Below are positions 49,452-61,212 of a stretch of DNA of 64,000 nucleotides, piece by piece. The notes under the pieces were generated by a model that was not told where the DNA came from, ran no database searches, and worked only from the letters and a program-made list of their open reading frames with translations. Position numbers and translations under genes: made by a program. The DNA is taken from positions 10,731,001 to 10,795,000 of the forward strand of contig OY987266.1 in assembly GCA_963920665.1 (NCBI GenBank), in the 5' to 3' direction. This stretch comes from Straminergon stramineum (Eukaryota > Streptophyta > Bryopsida > Hypnales > Calliergonaceae). Numbering within the stretch: the stretch's first letter is position 1; each line of letters opens with the position of its first letter.

Positions 49452-50080
49452 TATGTGTTCCCTATCTTGGGGCCTAGGTCACAATTATCAAGTTTCAACA
49501 TCTCAATCTTCCTTCCTTTTCTAAGTATTGATTTTGCAAAGCCTTAATAATTAAGGTCATATTCATTATATTGAGATTTTTCACAGATTTTGAGACAAAA
49601 TGCTGGTTCTTGAAAAATTCATTGTAAAAAATAGTAATTGAAACCAAAAATCAATAATGCTCAAATAGTGATCCAATAGTGAAATTCTATAAATTGGTGT
49701 TATTACCTAAAAAAAATACTAGTAAAGAGATAAAGTGGTTTATATTCGAGCTAAGGATAAAAATGAGACTGGAAAACAACAAAAAGTCTCAATATAACGA
49801 ATATGGCCTTAATTGGAATAGCAATAAGGCTTGCTTCTTTGGAAGCTCAATAAACCAAGTTTGCAAGATAGAGATATTCATTAAGTAGTGCAAATATAGG
49901 ACTAGCTATGAAGGTATGAGATTCAAAACTTTGTATCAAATTGTGCATCAACCTCGCAGGTACGATGGATACCAACTTTGAAAAAAGTGCGAGACTTTAG
50001 CACATTTTTATTCTTCTTCCAATTGTTGCATTGGAGCTATGTGAAGTTACCCTCCAAATCTATGGTCTCAAATTATAGAG

Positions 50081-50217
50081 ATAGGGAATTTCATTAAAAT
50101 GGCATATTCCATAAGCCATTTTCAAACTACACAGTTTACATAGTGATAGGGTCTAAACTGTGAAAGTGCCTAAGTTGTAGTCTTGTAGACTAGAGTCATT
50201 TTAACACAATTTCCTAT
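50081..50217. mobile_element. Short relative of the GGTCAATTTCATTAA MITE family
   Basis: The ends ATAGGGAATTTCATTAAAAT and ATTTTAACACAATTTCCTAT are inverted. It is 137 bp and lies four bases from the full-length copy at 50222-50530. Confidence 0.65.
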
Positions 50218-50221
50218 ATAG

Positions 50222-50530
50222 ATGGTCAATTTCATTAAAATGGCGGAATTCCATTAAATTGGCACGTCATTCCACTACTTTAGTACTTTGAAGGTTTAGA
50301 CCGAACAGTCTAAAATCTAGATTTGTCCTAGATGTTATAAATCTACAAATGTCATAGATATGTGAAATCTAGATATGTCATAGATAGTTTAGACCACATG
50401 ATTTGAAATCTACACCAATTCTACATTTCTAAAATCTATGTGTCCTAGATATTAAGAATCTATACCTTTCCTAGATGTCCATTCTAAAAAATGGCACATG
50501 GAATGGTGCCATTTTAATGAAATTGACCAT
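50222..50530. mobile_element. MITE with GGTCAATTTCATTAA ends, copy 2
   Basis: The ends ATGGTCAATTTCATTAAAAT and ATTTTAATGAAATTGACCAT are perfect inverted repeats over 20 bases. ATAG lies directly on both sides (50218-50221 and 50531-50534), a possible 4-bp target duplication. The interior matches 44507-44830. Confidence 0.85.
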
Positions 50531-51574
50531 ATAGTTGAATCTTGCATTTTTTAAGCCGATATCCAATGTTTAGGTTAATGATGTTCTAAGCTTTGGGTTA
50601 GGTTCCTTATCCCCATATTGCAAAAGTACATCTTACTTCTTCATCTATTCTAAACATGCAAGTAAGCATTGATTTTTTCCTTGTTGAAATTGAGCCAAAA
50701 TCTTACCTAGTTTGGGGGTGGCTACCTCTACACTGAAAAAGAAGAGGAAGAAAAATGGATGAACTCACCTAAAAATATCTTTGAGAAATGTAAAATTGAA
50801 CACCAATTTTTGGATGAATTTTATTAATTGTAGGTAATGCTATGGATGAAAGTATAAAAGTGATGGATGAATGAATATAATTGAATGATTTGACTGACTT
50901 GTTTGCATTCAAAGGTGCACTGGGCTACAAGCTACCACCAAGGAAAAAAATTTTAAAAATCACTATTGGTGAGTTAATTCTTAAAAGACAAGCCCATGAC
51001 CATTGATTTCAAGCCTCACTACCCATTATTTTATTAGTTGCCATTTTGCAACTAGATATGGATGAAATATTTTATATTTATTTTCCATAAATGATGTCAT
51101 ATGTCTACCACAAGTCATAAAATCTTCAAATTTTATTGAGAAAATTTGAAATTACTGTGATTTTCTTTTAAATGAAGGAAATTTATATCAAATACTCTGT
51201 ATAAAATATACTCAAAAATATGAAACTTTTATGGTAGATGTATATTATAGTAACACCATGATATAAACCATAATGATCGTCACTTTAAAATTAGACAATC
51301 AACAAACTATGGTTATAAGCCCAAACTTCATATTGCTATAAAATATTGAAATTTATGGATATTTCAAATTTTCAAATTTGAGTAGAAATTGAAACTGTAC
51401 TTAATAAGCTTCATTTTCTTAATTGAACTCATTCAAAAATATCATTTTATGGCTAAAATTCACATCAAAAGTAAAAAACAAGCAATGACTAAAATACACT
51501 TTTAATAAGAGGTTTCAAGATCTTCTTCTTTAAAAAAATTCAATAATACCACAATGAGGAAATTTTCAATACTA

Positions 51575-51753
51575 CATCAGGAACTTCAAGGCATGTGAAC
51601 ATGGTGCCATGATGGTGCATTGAAATGCAATTAAGTTAATTTGGTGCCAACCTCCATACCAACCTAGTATGGATAAAATAACACTAAAATGACCTGTATG
51701 CGGCCTTTGGTGTCAAAATGACACGGAAAAAATCTGGCCAAACTTTTCTGATG
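51575..51753 (-). mobile_element. 179-bp MITE, copy 2 (inverted)
   Basis: It is the inverted counterpart of 41339-41517 with the same length and CATCAG ends. TA flanks both sides (51573-51574 and 51754-51755). Confidence 0.82.
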
Positions 51754-52284
51754 TATTCACTTTAAAGGAAATTCAAACACTTCCAAGAAAATTGGATGAA
51801 AAAACATTTTTTCCCCGTCCTTGACAGCTTTAGATAGGTGTTCATCTAACGGACAGAAAACATCCACAGCGCCCTGTGACTCTGACATCCGTCCAACTGT
51901 AGCATTGGCAGCTATCCGCTGAGCCACATTTGAATTTTGAAACCTCGTGATTTTGGAAAACAAGTTATCTACCAGTATTCCTAGTGCATTCAACTAATCC
52001 ACTGGATTTCGTAGATTTTTCATGAATTAAGTAGACCAATCACGACACTTAACAGGATATCCAGAAAGTCCAAAGACCCCGCCTGAGCCAGGCATCTAAC
52101 TTACTATAAGTGACAGTACTTAATGGGAATGACCCAAGTCAACGTTTCAACAATCATAAGTTTTTTAGTTTTTTATTTCTGAGACAAATGAAATCATAAA
52201 AAAAAAAAATCAGTTTTACCAATTTACCGTGTGCCGCTGGTGAGATTTCAAATAAGGAATAGTCTGCTCTTAAACTTACCAGGA

Positions 52285-52404
52285 CGTTTGGGGCCTCTGA
52301 TTGCAAATACGAATTCAAAATTTTCAAATTTTATCATGCGTGGCATATAAAAGAATTTCAGGGTTTTTACTTGGGGACGAGCTAGGGGGTCAATCCACCC
52401 CGGC
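52285..52404 (+). repeat. Partial relative of the 22305-22554 MITE
   Basis: TGATTGCAAATACGAATTC, CTTGGGGACGAGCTAGGGGG and CCACCCCGGCCCA match the right two thirds of 22305-22554. The left end was not found. Confidence 0.55.
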
Positions 52405-53234
52405 CCACCAAAGCATATGAAAATAGAAAATTTATTTTCATTTCTGTTAAAGGTAAGGTTAATTATTGCCCATTCCAACTGACAGAAATGGAACACGCAA
52501 AAACTCCACAAGATTTCAAAACATTCAACAATCAAAAAGCACAACTTTCTGGAGGACACCTTAAGAGAATTTAAAACTAATAATGGCCATAGTACTGATA
52601 TAAAGAAAACAACCGTGTGTCCGCGTATGTAATTTATTGGGTCATACTAGGATGTTAATAGGCGACCAAGCACAAGACAAAAACTCTGATTAATGCAATC
52701 GAGAGCCGTTTGGCTACATTATGCACAGTACTTTCAAAAGAGAAAGACAGGCGAATAAACCCGTACAAAACAATTCATTGCAGAGAACAATTTCATCACC
52801 TAGAATCATAAAACTCGCAACAGAATAATCTCCCATCATTATATGAAGAGCGTAGTATGGGAATTTGCAATATTCCGTCGGCAGCAATTGCACAGGTACG
52901 AAGAAGGGTATTACTCCATTGATTGGTTTGGAATATTATACAAGTATGTGAACTGGAGAAAGCGGGGTCACCCAAACCCGACAGATTGCCGCTTAAGCTA
53001 ATCCACTTTTCTCCTGCCGCAAGCATTGAAGGACCGTAAGAATAAGCCACTGTCCTTATAAAATCCTACCTTGCCTCTATTAAAACTGGAAGAACAAGGT
53101 TAATACTGAGTTCGTTGGGTATATACACTCTCTCTCGCCCAGCACCAGATCTCTGGGCTGGGTGGTGGACCGTCTCCCGTGTGGATCATCACCATATCAC
53201 CGAATTGCACATATAGAAACCGTCGCTCCGCTTC

Positions 53235-55100
53235 TTAGAAGCACACAGGACACCGACTCAATCCATTTTCGTTGCAATCTGGGCACTGCGCCACCACATT
53301 CGCCTCCGTTATGACCTTGCAGCTGCCGCTACACTCCGGGCACGGCACAAAACGCACCCCACCACAGCCATCACAGGGCTTTCGGAAGTGCACCACCGGA
53401 AGATCTTTCAGCAAATCGCTCAATTTGCCATCCTCGTGTAGACGACGCACTTCATCAGAACCCCCAATGTAGCGTCCTCTGATGAACACACGCGGGACAA
53501 TCACAGGTCCACCCACAAGCTCCTTGAGCTCGTTCCGAAAGTCTTGGTGCATGGAGACGTCCCGCTCGTCCACCCACACGGGAAAGCTCTGCAGAATCAT
53601 GCGCAGGCTGTGGCAATCCTCGAAGGTTTTGCGGATGCCGCGCAAGCTTGTGAGGTAGAGGACAACGCGGTTGTCACCACCTGGTGGACACCTCTCTTCG
53701 TATTTCAATAGAGGGTTCAGCATTGCCTTGAAACGAGGCATGGTGTCCATGGGCGCCACCTTTGCGAATGACATCCTGCGCGGGCCGTAAGTTCCTGAAT
53801 GTGAATCCTCCCGAACGGCGTCACAGATATGGCTGGACTGATCCCACTGAATGGGGCTGTCGTCACCAGCCGTGCTGCCAGATGTGGATGCCTCCCGAAT
53901 GGCGTCACGGGTATGGCTGGACTGAGCCCACTGAATGGGGCTGTCGTCATCAGCCGTGCTGCCAGATGTGGAAGCCTCCCCGTCAATGTGACACCAGTCG
54001 TCGTCCGAGGAGATTCGCTCCTCAGAAACCAAGTCTTGGAACGTCGCCAAGATGTCCGGGTCGAACAAATTGCTGTCTGAGATGCCTTCGTCAATGAAGC
54101 CGCCTTGGGGAAACACGGGAGGGACGTAAGACTCTTGCACTGGGAAGCCCATGACTTGCCCACTGGGAAGGAGCCCCACATTACTACTCAGCGGACCACT
54201 GAAGCGCTGTGCGAATTCGACCGGCATACTGAGAGGCCCGCTGTAATCCACGCGGGTGAAGTCCATAGGGAAGCCATTGCTGCTGAGCGGGCCACTGTAG
54301 CGCTGGGAAAAGTCCATGCTGCCGCGACTGGAGAAATCCATGCTGCCGCGGTTGGAGTGGAAGCCATTCTGGGACGAAATCTGCGTGACGGAGGACGTGG
54401 AGTCCAAGTCGGGGACAATAATGCCAGCCTGCTTTGCAGTGCGGAGTCCGTCCATTGCGGACAACGAGCGCGACCGAGAAATCGACTTCACCGGCGCCGC
54501 GTCAGGAAGCTTCGGCAGAGACTCAAAATCTAGGGAAGTGTTCACGGTGGTGGTCGCGAGTGAGGGGGAGATGAGAGGCGCTGCTTGGTCGTCTAACCCC
54601 TCCATAAGCTCCCATGTGTTGATCGTCTCAGTCTCCCCACTCGAAGTGGGCGTGGGCAAGGGGACTTCCTCGGGGATTTTAGGGTTCAGGGGAAACTTGG
54701 CCTCGATTTGATCCTTCCGGATCTGCTCCAGCTTGAAGCGCGAGGAGCCCTGCATCGCCATGTCAGTCCATGTCTTGGGCGGGACTTTCCCGGCGGGCAT
54801 GGACTCGCATTTCTTCATCTTGGCGTACGCGGGTAAAGCTAAGGTTTCCTTCTCGTCCTGCTTTCCGCCAATTACAGAAACTAAATGCTCGTTCACATTG
54901 TCCGACTCCAGGAGCTTCATGAGCCCGTACGTGCTCGACGTGAGCGCCACCACGTGGTAGTCGTAGTGGAGGTCGCGCGGCTTGGAGGATCGCAAATGCG
55001 TGAAGGAGGAACTCTTGCCGAGCCGGCGCATGCTTCCGAGGCGACCCTTGTCGCGACCCTCGGAGAACATCGAGCCATCCCTCGACGCTGTGCACCCCAT
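53235..55100 (-). CDS. Glutaredoxin-like protein with C-terminal CxxC cluster
   Basis: A 621-residue, single-exon coding region. The N-terminus MGCTASRD has Gly2 and Cys3, which suits N-myristoylation and palmitoylation, so membrane anchoring is likely. HYDYHVVALTSSTYG (45-59) is typical of this plant family. A long low-complexity middle has repeated SGPLSS and SMDFS units. The glutaredoxin fold covers about 478-570 (VVLYLTSLRGIRKTFEDC). The usual CPYC-type site is replaced by TSLRG, leaving Cys496 rather than a redox pair. The tail has four CxxC pairs (576/579, 587/590, 606/609, 617/620) plus Cys594, a likely zinc site. Similar plant proteins are glutaredoxin-like members of mostly unknown role. 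Two near-identical 28-residue repeats occur at 375-430. Confidence 0.9.
   Translation of the reverse strand: MGCTASRDGSMFSEGRDKGRLGSMRRLGKSSSFTHLRSSKPRDLHYDYHVVALTSSTYGLMKLLESDNVNEHLVSVIGGKQDEKETLALPAYAKMKKCESMPAGKVPPKTWTDMAMQGSSRFKLEQIRKDQIEAKFPLNPKIPEEVPLPTPTSSGETETINTWELMEGLDDQAAPLISPSLATTTVNTSLDFESLPKLPDAAPVKSISRSRSLSAMDGLRTAKQAGIIVPDLDSTSSVTQISSQNGFHSNRGSMDFSSRGSMDFSQRYSGPLSSNGFPMDFTRVDYSGPLSMPVEFAQRFSGPLSSNVGLLPSGQVMGFPVQESYVPPVFPQGGFIDEGISDSNLFDPDILATFQDLVSEERISSDDDWCHIDGEASTSGSTADDDSPIQWAQSSHTRDAIREASTSGSTAGDDSPIQWDQSSHICDAVREDSHSGTYGPRRMSFAKVAPMDTMPRFKAMLNPLLKYEERCPPGGDNRVVLYLTSLRGIRKTFEDCHSLRMILQSFPVWVDERDVSMHQDFRNELKELVGGPVIVPRVFIRGRYIGGSDEVRRLHEDGKLSDLLKDLPVVHFRKPCDGCGGVRFVPCPECSGSCKVITEANVVAQCPDCNENGLSRCPVCF
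53811..53978 (-). repeat. Tandem 84-bp duplication inside the glutaredoxin-like gene
   Basis: Two adjacent 84-bp units (53895-53978 and 53811-53894) encode EASTSGSTADDDSPIQW... and EASTSGSTAGDDSPIQW..., 28 residues each, with about six base differences by eye. The frame is kept, so the repeat lengthens the acidic linker before the glutaredoxin fold. Confidence 0.93.
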
Positions 55101-56800
55101 TGTGCGATCAAACCTTGATGCCTGGAAACTACACTTCTAAAGGAAACGATGTAAGGGGGAATGTCGTCTCCGACACATGAAAAACTACGGATGAACGCGT
55201 GTGACTTAACCAAAGATATGTGAGTGGAGCCCGCCACGTTTCTTCACGCGCTTCGGGCCAGAAATGATTCATGGGTGTCACCTTGTAGCAGAAAAGGTTG
55301 CGTACTGGAAAAACACAAACCAAACAGCACTCACGGGTTAGCCTCCGATCCGTCCACGAAAGACCTAATATGAAACTCCAATTTCATGCGTACGCTAAAA
55401 GCAAATGGGGCAGACAGCCTAGCGTGAAGAACACGCTGTCCAGTTTCAAGATCCACGAAAAGAGACAAAATTTGCGCTGTGAACTACCAAGTCTCAAACC
55501 TGGTTAAGCAGAGCTCACCAGTTTGAAGATGACTAGATAAACCTTCACCTCTAGGACCACAATGGGTATCACGACCTTCAACTGCCCATAGCCGCAACCC
55601 AAAAATTCAAACTTCCCAGGAAGCGCTCACGACTGGAAGGAGAAGCGATCCAAATCTAACACGGCTAAAACGCTCAACGCTGGAAGCAGACGTGTTTCAA
55701 ATCTAAAAGCGTACCCCGCACGAAAACAGACGCATCTTCCTCTAAAAAAGCGCAGTAAGCGTAGAAAAGGTCATACCCAAAGTAAGCCCAACCAAAAGTA
55801 GGGGAACTTCAGCAAGACAAACTTCGGGGCAGCAAGCTACGAGGACGACCAATTCCTCAACCCCACAAAGCTACAAACACATACAAACACACACGCAAAT
55901 TTTCAAAATTCGCGATGCACAAGCGGGTCAACGGCCACTAAAAAACACCCCGCTGACACTTGTGTCAGAGTTCAGAGGATTCAAAACCACTCCAGTTTCG
56001 CAATTGGCTCGAACACCCTCCCCCCCTCAATGCACATACGAAGAAGGAGAACAAAGAGAACTCCGGAAAACGTCCTGCAACCAAGAGATCTAAGTCCTCA
56101 TGATCCACAAACCTGAAAATCACTCTCTCGCACCCCTTCCTTCACGACCATCACCTCCCTTCTTGGTCCTCTGCTTGGAACATCATACTGGGGGCACCAC
56201 CTGACACTGACACAGGTCAACCAACATAATAAACGCCCACACCCAACACGACCATCACCACCAGTACCGCCACCCACCACTTCGTCTCTCACCGTCACCC
56301 TGGCTTGGACTCCCACGCAGTCGTAATCCCCTCCTCCAAATCTCCAACAACAAATAATCCAGAACGCCAGAAGAGAGTCCCGACGAAATCAGATCCAAAA
56401 CAGCCCAGCAGCGGAGAAGACGAAGAAGAAGAAACCGACCACGGAACAAACAAAATGTTCACCCACCGATTCGCCTGAATTCGCAGGAGGAATGCGTGTG
56501 GAGCCAGGGCAGACGGAGAAAGCTGACTGACTGACAGATGACTGAGTGGCGAGATTGTGGGAGACTTGAGAGAGCTGGAGATTGACTGGGCGAATCCGGC
56601 GAGGAGGGGGGACCATGGGACCCAAAACGCGACGAGAGCGAAGAGGAAGAGAGACGCGGGCCCAACGTCCCGCGGGCCCGCGGCGACTGACGACAGGTCA
56701 CACGGTTTCGGCGGCGGCTTAGCGCGGCAGCACATGGCGCGGGTGGAGCGCTTTCATTTCCCCCTTCCTTTCCTTCCGTTTCTCCCCATCCCACCGTGCA
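55101..56800 (-). promoter_or_regulatory. Long leader and promoter region of the glutaredoxin-like gene
   Basis: GC content stays high to about 56.75 kb and then drops sharply, so the transcript probably begins there. A plausible leader intron runs 56112 to 55137 on the minus strand (TTCAG|GTTTGT ... TTCCTTTAG|AAG). Several long open frames in the GC-rich part, up to 146 codons at 56295-56735, may be upstream ORFs but resemble no family and overlap each other, so I do not call them genes. Confidence 0.4.
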
Positions 56801-56818
56801 ATGACTTTACTATTCACT

Positions 56819-56925
56819 GTAGAAACAAAGAATGCACCTATTGGTTCAATAATCGGAGTATTTTGATGACTTCCTTGGTCATGGGGATCATGTCCACGAA
56901 ACAATCTTGAAAGTTTGTTGATACA
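56819..56925 (-). repeat. Dispersed repeat, copy 2 of 2
   Basis: Inverted match to 561-670. It sits at the step from GC-rich leader to AT-rich DNA and puts an ACCAATAGG (CCAAT-like) motif just upstream of the expected transcript start. Confidence 0.6.
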
Positions 56926-57999
56926 AGTAGTCCAAAATGTAAAAATCACAAACATGAATGTTGAAAATCTTTTGGAGTGGACTATGTATTGAACTTCAAA
57001 ATTTTATAATTTATTCATGTTTTTAAATTTTTAATGTAGTAAAAATAGTCACAAATTTTAATTCTATCTCAAAATATATGGAATTGCTTAAAGTATTGAT
57101 TATATGTGCTTCTACCTAGGTAAATTACTACCATGAAATGTTCTCTTCAGTTCTTGGAGATATTTGCAAAGCAAAAGTATACTTCACAAGAAGTTGATTG
57201 CGTAATCAAGGATTATGATTTTTTTATTGGTTGCCCATCCATAGTTATCCATTTCAGGGGAGTGGTTTATGTAGGGCCACACACTTTTCACTGAGAATTA
57301 TGAAAAAATAGGGCCCTATTCATTGGGCTTTGTCTTTCCTCATGTAAGGCCCAATAATATTTTTCATCATGCCTTCTTTATAGGAATATTACCCTATAAA
57401 TAATCAAAATTGATAGCAATTGAGCGTAATTACTATTATTAAAAAAAAATTTAAGGGATCTTATTGGGGAGTGAAAAGAGATTATATGGCACTATAGTGT
57501 ACAATTAATTGGACATCATACAAATATAGTATAAATCATGAAAATTTAAAATATATTTTATAAATGTACCTAAAATAGTCTCTCCTAGACTTTCATGCTC
57601 TGATTGTATATATCTTTTGTGATCAAAATCTAAGTTTCAGTTTGCTTTTTGGTCCAAATGTAGATGCAACATTTTGAACAATGATGATTATGGATGCACA
57701 TATCTTAAAGAAAGGCAATGAGACTTTTGGAGGCTTGTTGCAAGAGAAATAATCACTACTAGAACCTATATTAGAAAAATGCTAAAACTTATTATTTACT
57801 ATGAATGATCAAATTGTTAAATTTTGAATTCATGTATTTTGGAATCAAACACCCCTAATTTAGTATAGAGGGGTGAAAAATGAAAAATTAGGCACCTCAA
57901 GATCAGAAGATTGTTTACATATTTTTTTTCAATCTAGGACTTGGATTGCTTACTAAAGGAGCTCTATAAGAAGCTTGTTGTCCTAATGCAACCAATGAC
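56926..57999. other. AT-rich intergenic DNA, no gene seen
   Basis: No open frame or delimited repeat could be supported. Confidence 0.5.
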
Positions 58000-58408
58000 G
58001 CTAGCATGTGAGCCTAAAAATGTGAGCCTATGAGCCTTGAGCCTAGGTGTAAGTAGATATTCTACAACTATTGAAGGTATTTATAACATACATACTCATA
58101 ATATGAGTACCCTATAACCTTATAAGGTGCTTGCAACATAGGTACCTATAATAGAAATATAGTGTAATCATGGAAGGTGCCTATAACATACGTACCTAAA
58201 ACATAGATACCCATAATATAATTAAGCACTTATTATATAAACATCCTATAACCATGGAAGGTGCCTACAACATCGGTATCTACAACATAGACACCTATAA
58301 TTATAAACATCCTATAACTATGAAAAGTACCTATAATATAGGTACCAATGACATATGAGCCTAGGTTCCTAAGCTCATGGGTTCAAGATCCTAGGCTCAC
58401 ATGCTAGC
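58000..58408. repeat. Fold-back element carrying a degenerate minisatellite
   Basis: The ends GCTAGCATGTGAGCCTA and TAGGCTCACATGCTAGC are perfect inverted repeats of 17 bases. Between them are degenerate units such as CCTATAACCATGGAAGGTGC and CCTATAACATACGTACC, plus repeated GAGCCTA words. A smaller relative lies at 34943-35122. Non-coding. Confidence 0.75.
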
Positions 58409-60552
58409 AACTGTACCAATGCAACTTCACTTCCAATTTGCTATACTTTTTCCAAGTCATGCTTTCTTGGAGACCAAATATGTGAATGAATTTAATGAGA
58501 CCATTACATAAAAAAAATGGTTATTTAATATTGTCTAAAGTATTTATCACAAGGACATACTATTCAACACCATTTGTAGTTGTGCCTTTGTAGTATTTGT
58601 TGTGTGCACTAGTAGAGTTGTTAAATTGGGCATCTTGATTTTCATGCCAACTAATTATCTACCCACATTAAATAACCATTTTGGTGTAGCAACTTCAGGA
58701 AGAATAAGTTGTTTCATGAAAATTTACAACATTTATATTAATAATATAAGGTCAAAGTTTTATGAATTAATCTTATCAAGAATTTAAACATGATACTCTT
58801 AACACTATCTCTCAATGGACATCCTTGAAGCACAAAATGTTTCAAGTTCTATTTGTTGTCTCAAAATACTCTTCAATTTGTTTTGGTTCTTTCTAAAATT
58901 TTATAGCAATCTTGGGGCATGTTGGTGTCACAAGCAAAAAAGAGGTCTTAGAGCACCTAGCTTGGTACTAGAGAACCCATTAGTGCATTGATTTATTCAA
59001 GTGCATGTTTTAGATGTTAGAAATAAAAAGTGTTTCTTTAATTAATACAGGGTCATAAACTCATTCCTAGGGCACTTGAGTATCTCCAACATTGTTAATT
59101 TAGAAAACAAACAAATGAGATGCGAAGCTAACTTAGGAAATTTTGAATGGACTAGAATTTGAAGATTCATCTCTTGGAATGGAATATCATATTTATTCCA
59201 TCAAACTCATTCCAATCCTGCACATGTCAAAGAGATCCCCCTACCACTACCACATCATAAAGGTGAAAATGAGAAGAATCTAGATATCCTCTTCTAAATT
59301 GTTTGTGAAACATGCAAGAGATGTTCTTTCTATGACAATGTAGAAAAGGATGCAATTCTACCACTACTACAAGGCCTAGTCTATATACATACATAAATTT
59401 ATCATTTTCTTCATTTCACGGACTTCCAAATGATAGTGACCCTATATGAAACATTTGTTTCTTCAAGCCCATGACATCCTTTATGAGCCACATAGAATGT
59501 CCAATTTATATTGAATGAAAATAGATACTCCTCAATCTTCCTTGCTATTTTATATAGACAATATACATTGACTTGAGTGATTGATGACACCCTTTCACTT
59601 TGTTGCCCTTTTGTTTGTTGTTCCTCTCGTATAAGTCGAAGTAAGTATCTCGATCCTCACTAAGGTAAACTTGCCTATGACAGACAAACCATCCATGACA
59701 AGCACCTAGGAAATGATCCATTAGAGTCTTACATCAACTCATGACAAACTTTCTCTAATAAATAAGATTAGGACTACATTAGGTTGGTTAGTGACCAAAA
59801 TCAATGGCTTGGGTGATGGTGATGAAGTTATTAGTGTTTGTTTTAGGAACTTCTAGCTTTTCAATGTAAATTCATTAAAACAAGTGATTTTTTTAATTCT
59901 ACATCTTTTGGCCATGTTGGGAAATATTGTACCCATATTAGGAAATATTCTAATTGCTTTAGGTGGTAGGATGGTCATCATGCATACACTTTCTGCTGGT
60001 TTTGGAATAGTCTACAGACTCTTTTGGGCCAATTGGTAATCGCACTTCAAAAATTCATAAGAAATTCATACTTTGTCAGAAAAATAAAATTTCAATTGCT
60101 CTCTTCTTTTCTCACAATTTTCTTTGTATGGAAAAACTTTGAGTTTTTTTGCTAATTGTAAAAAGGCAAAACACTCATTCTATTTGTCATAGGCAGGTTT
60201 ACCTTAACCCTAAAAGAAACTCAAGCACCATGAACTCGGCCTTGTGGCAATGTAGCTCATTGACGGGGGGATTGGGTTGCTTTACACTATCGTCCAAAAG
60301 TCCAAACCACTCAGGAAATCTTTGAATACCATGATGCCATAGGACAAAATAAAAACATTCCAATTGCACTTCCTTCACGTGCACTATGGTCCTTTCGATG
60401 ATCGTGAAATAAAAATAAAATTATAAGAATATTTTGATCAATTATGTATATCCCTTTTTTACTTGAATTCTTAGGTTCAATTCAATGTTTTTTTCAATTT
60501 GGTGGATGTTTCGAATTTAGAAAAATGTTCTTAGTAAGCTGAGTAAGGTTAA
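58409..60552. other. AT-rich intergenic DNA, no gene seen
   Basis: Only short open frames with no recognisable similarity. Confidence 0.5.
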
Positions 60553-60634
60553 GGGAGGCAACCCATTCCTGGTCATTCCCCCATTATGGTAGCGTAAGGT
60601 GCAGTAATTTCAATCAAAAGGTGATTATCATGAT

Positions 60635-61045
60635 TAGGGCCACTTCACACTACGGCACAAGGTCAAGAGTTCGTCGGTTTCAGCCAATGAGATTGCAAGA
60701 ACCCAAGAGTTTGGCCTCTTGAGCCTTCACACAAGGAGGCATAGTCCAAAGTCTGTTGTCCATTTTTTTGCCTACATGGCAACCAAATGCCTACATGGCG
60801 ATGGACTCTCGATTAGAGTTTGGGTCACCATTTCTATCTGACCCAAACTCTAATTGAGAGTCCGTCAAGATTTCTTTTCAGAAACTGATAAGATCTCAGC
60901 CATTAGATTGGACTGTAGTCTCCCTTTTTTATTTGTTTATTTTTTTGGCCTATTTATTGCTCATTTCCTTGGAATCTCACCCAAGTTTGGCCACTCAATC
61001 CCACAACCTCTCAACTTGGATGGCCATAGTGTGAAGAGGCCCTTA
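60635..61045. mobile_element. Nested MITE with TAGGGCC ends
   Basis: TAGGGCCACTTCACACTACG at the left pairs with the inverted CATAGTGTGAAGAGGCCCTTA at the right, with two or three mismatches. A separate 25-base-stem hairpin (60803-60863) lies near its centre. Confidence 0.65.
60803..60863. repeat. Hairpin, 25-base arms, 11-base loop
   Basis: Left arm GGACTCTCGATTAGAGTTTG... and right arm ...CTAATTGAGAGTCC are inverted with one mismatch. The loop is CCATTTCTATC. There is no T-run after it, and its position suggests the centre of a fold-back transposon. Confidence 0.8.
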
Positions 61046-61212
61046 ATATTGGCATAGTTCTCAGTGCAATTGTAGTGCATTATCATTGTCTACAACAATC
61101 TCAATATTGAAACCAACCCTTGTTGGATTTTGTAATCAACCCTTGGTTGGAAATAGGAAGGTATGTATAATCAATATGGGGTGGAACAAAATCTTCAGTT
61201 AAATATTCATAG

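Noticed and set aside
51757..51993. 78-codon minus-strand frame next to the 179-bp MITE (MNALGILVDNLFSKITRF...)
   Set aside because: It looks fairly protein-like, but it is short, isolated and unlike any family I know. It could be a gene fragment, not enough to call.
56295..56735. 146-codon minus-strand frame in the glutaredoxin-like gene leader
   Set aside because: GC-rich leader DNA gives long open frames by chance, several overlap in different frames, and the composition (Ser/Pro-rich) is what such DNA produces.
60803..60863. Intrinsic terminator hairpin
   Set aside because: No T-run follows, bacterial-style terminators are not expected here, and it lies in the middle of a fold-back transposon.
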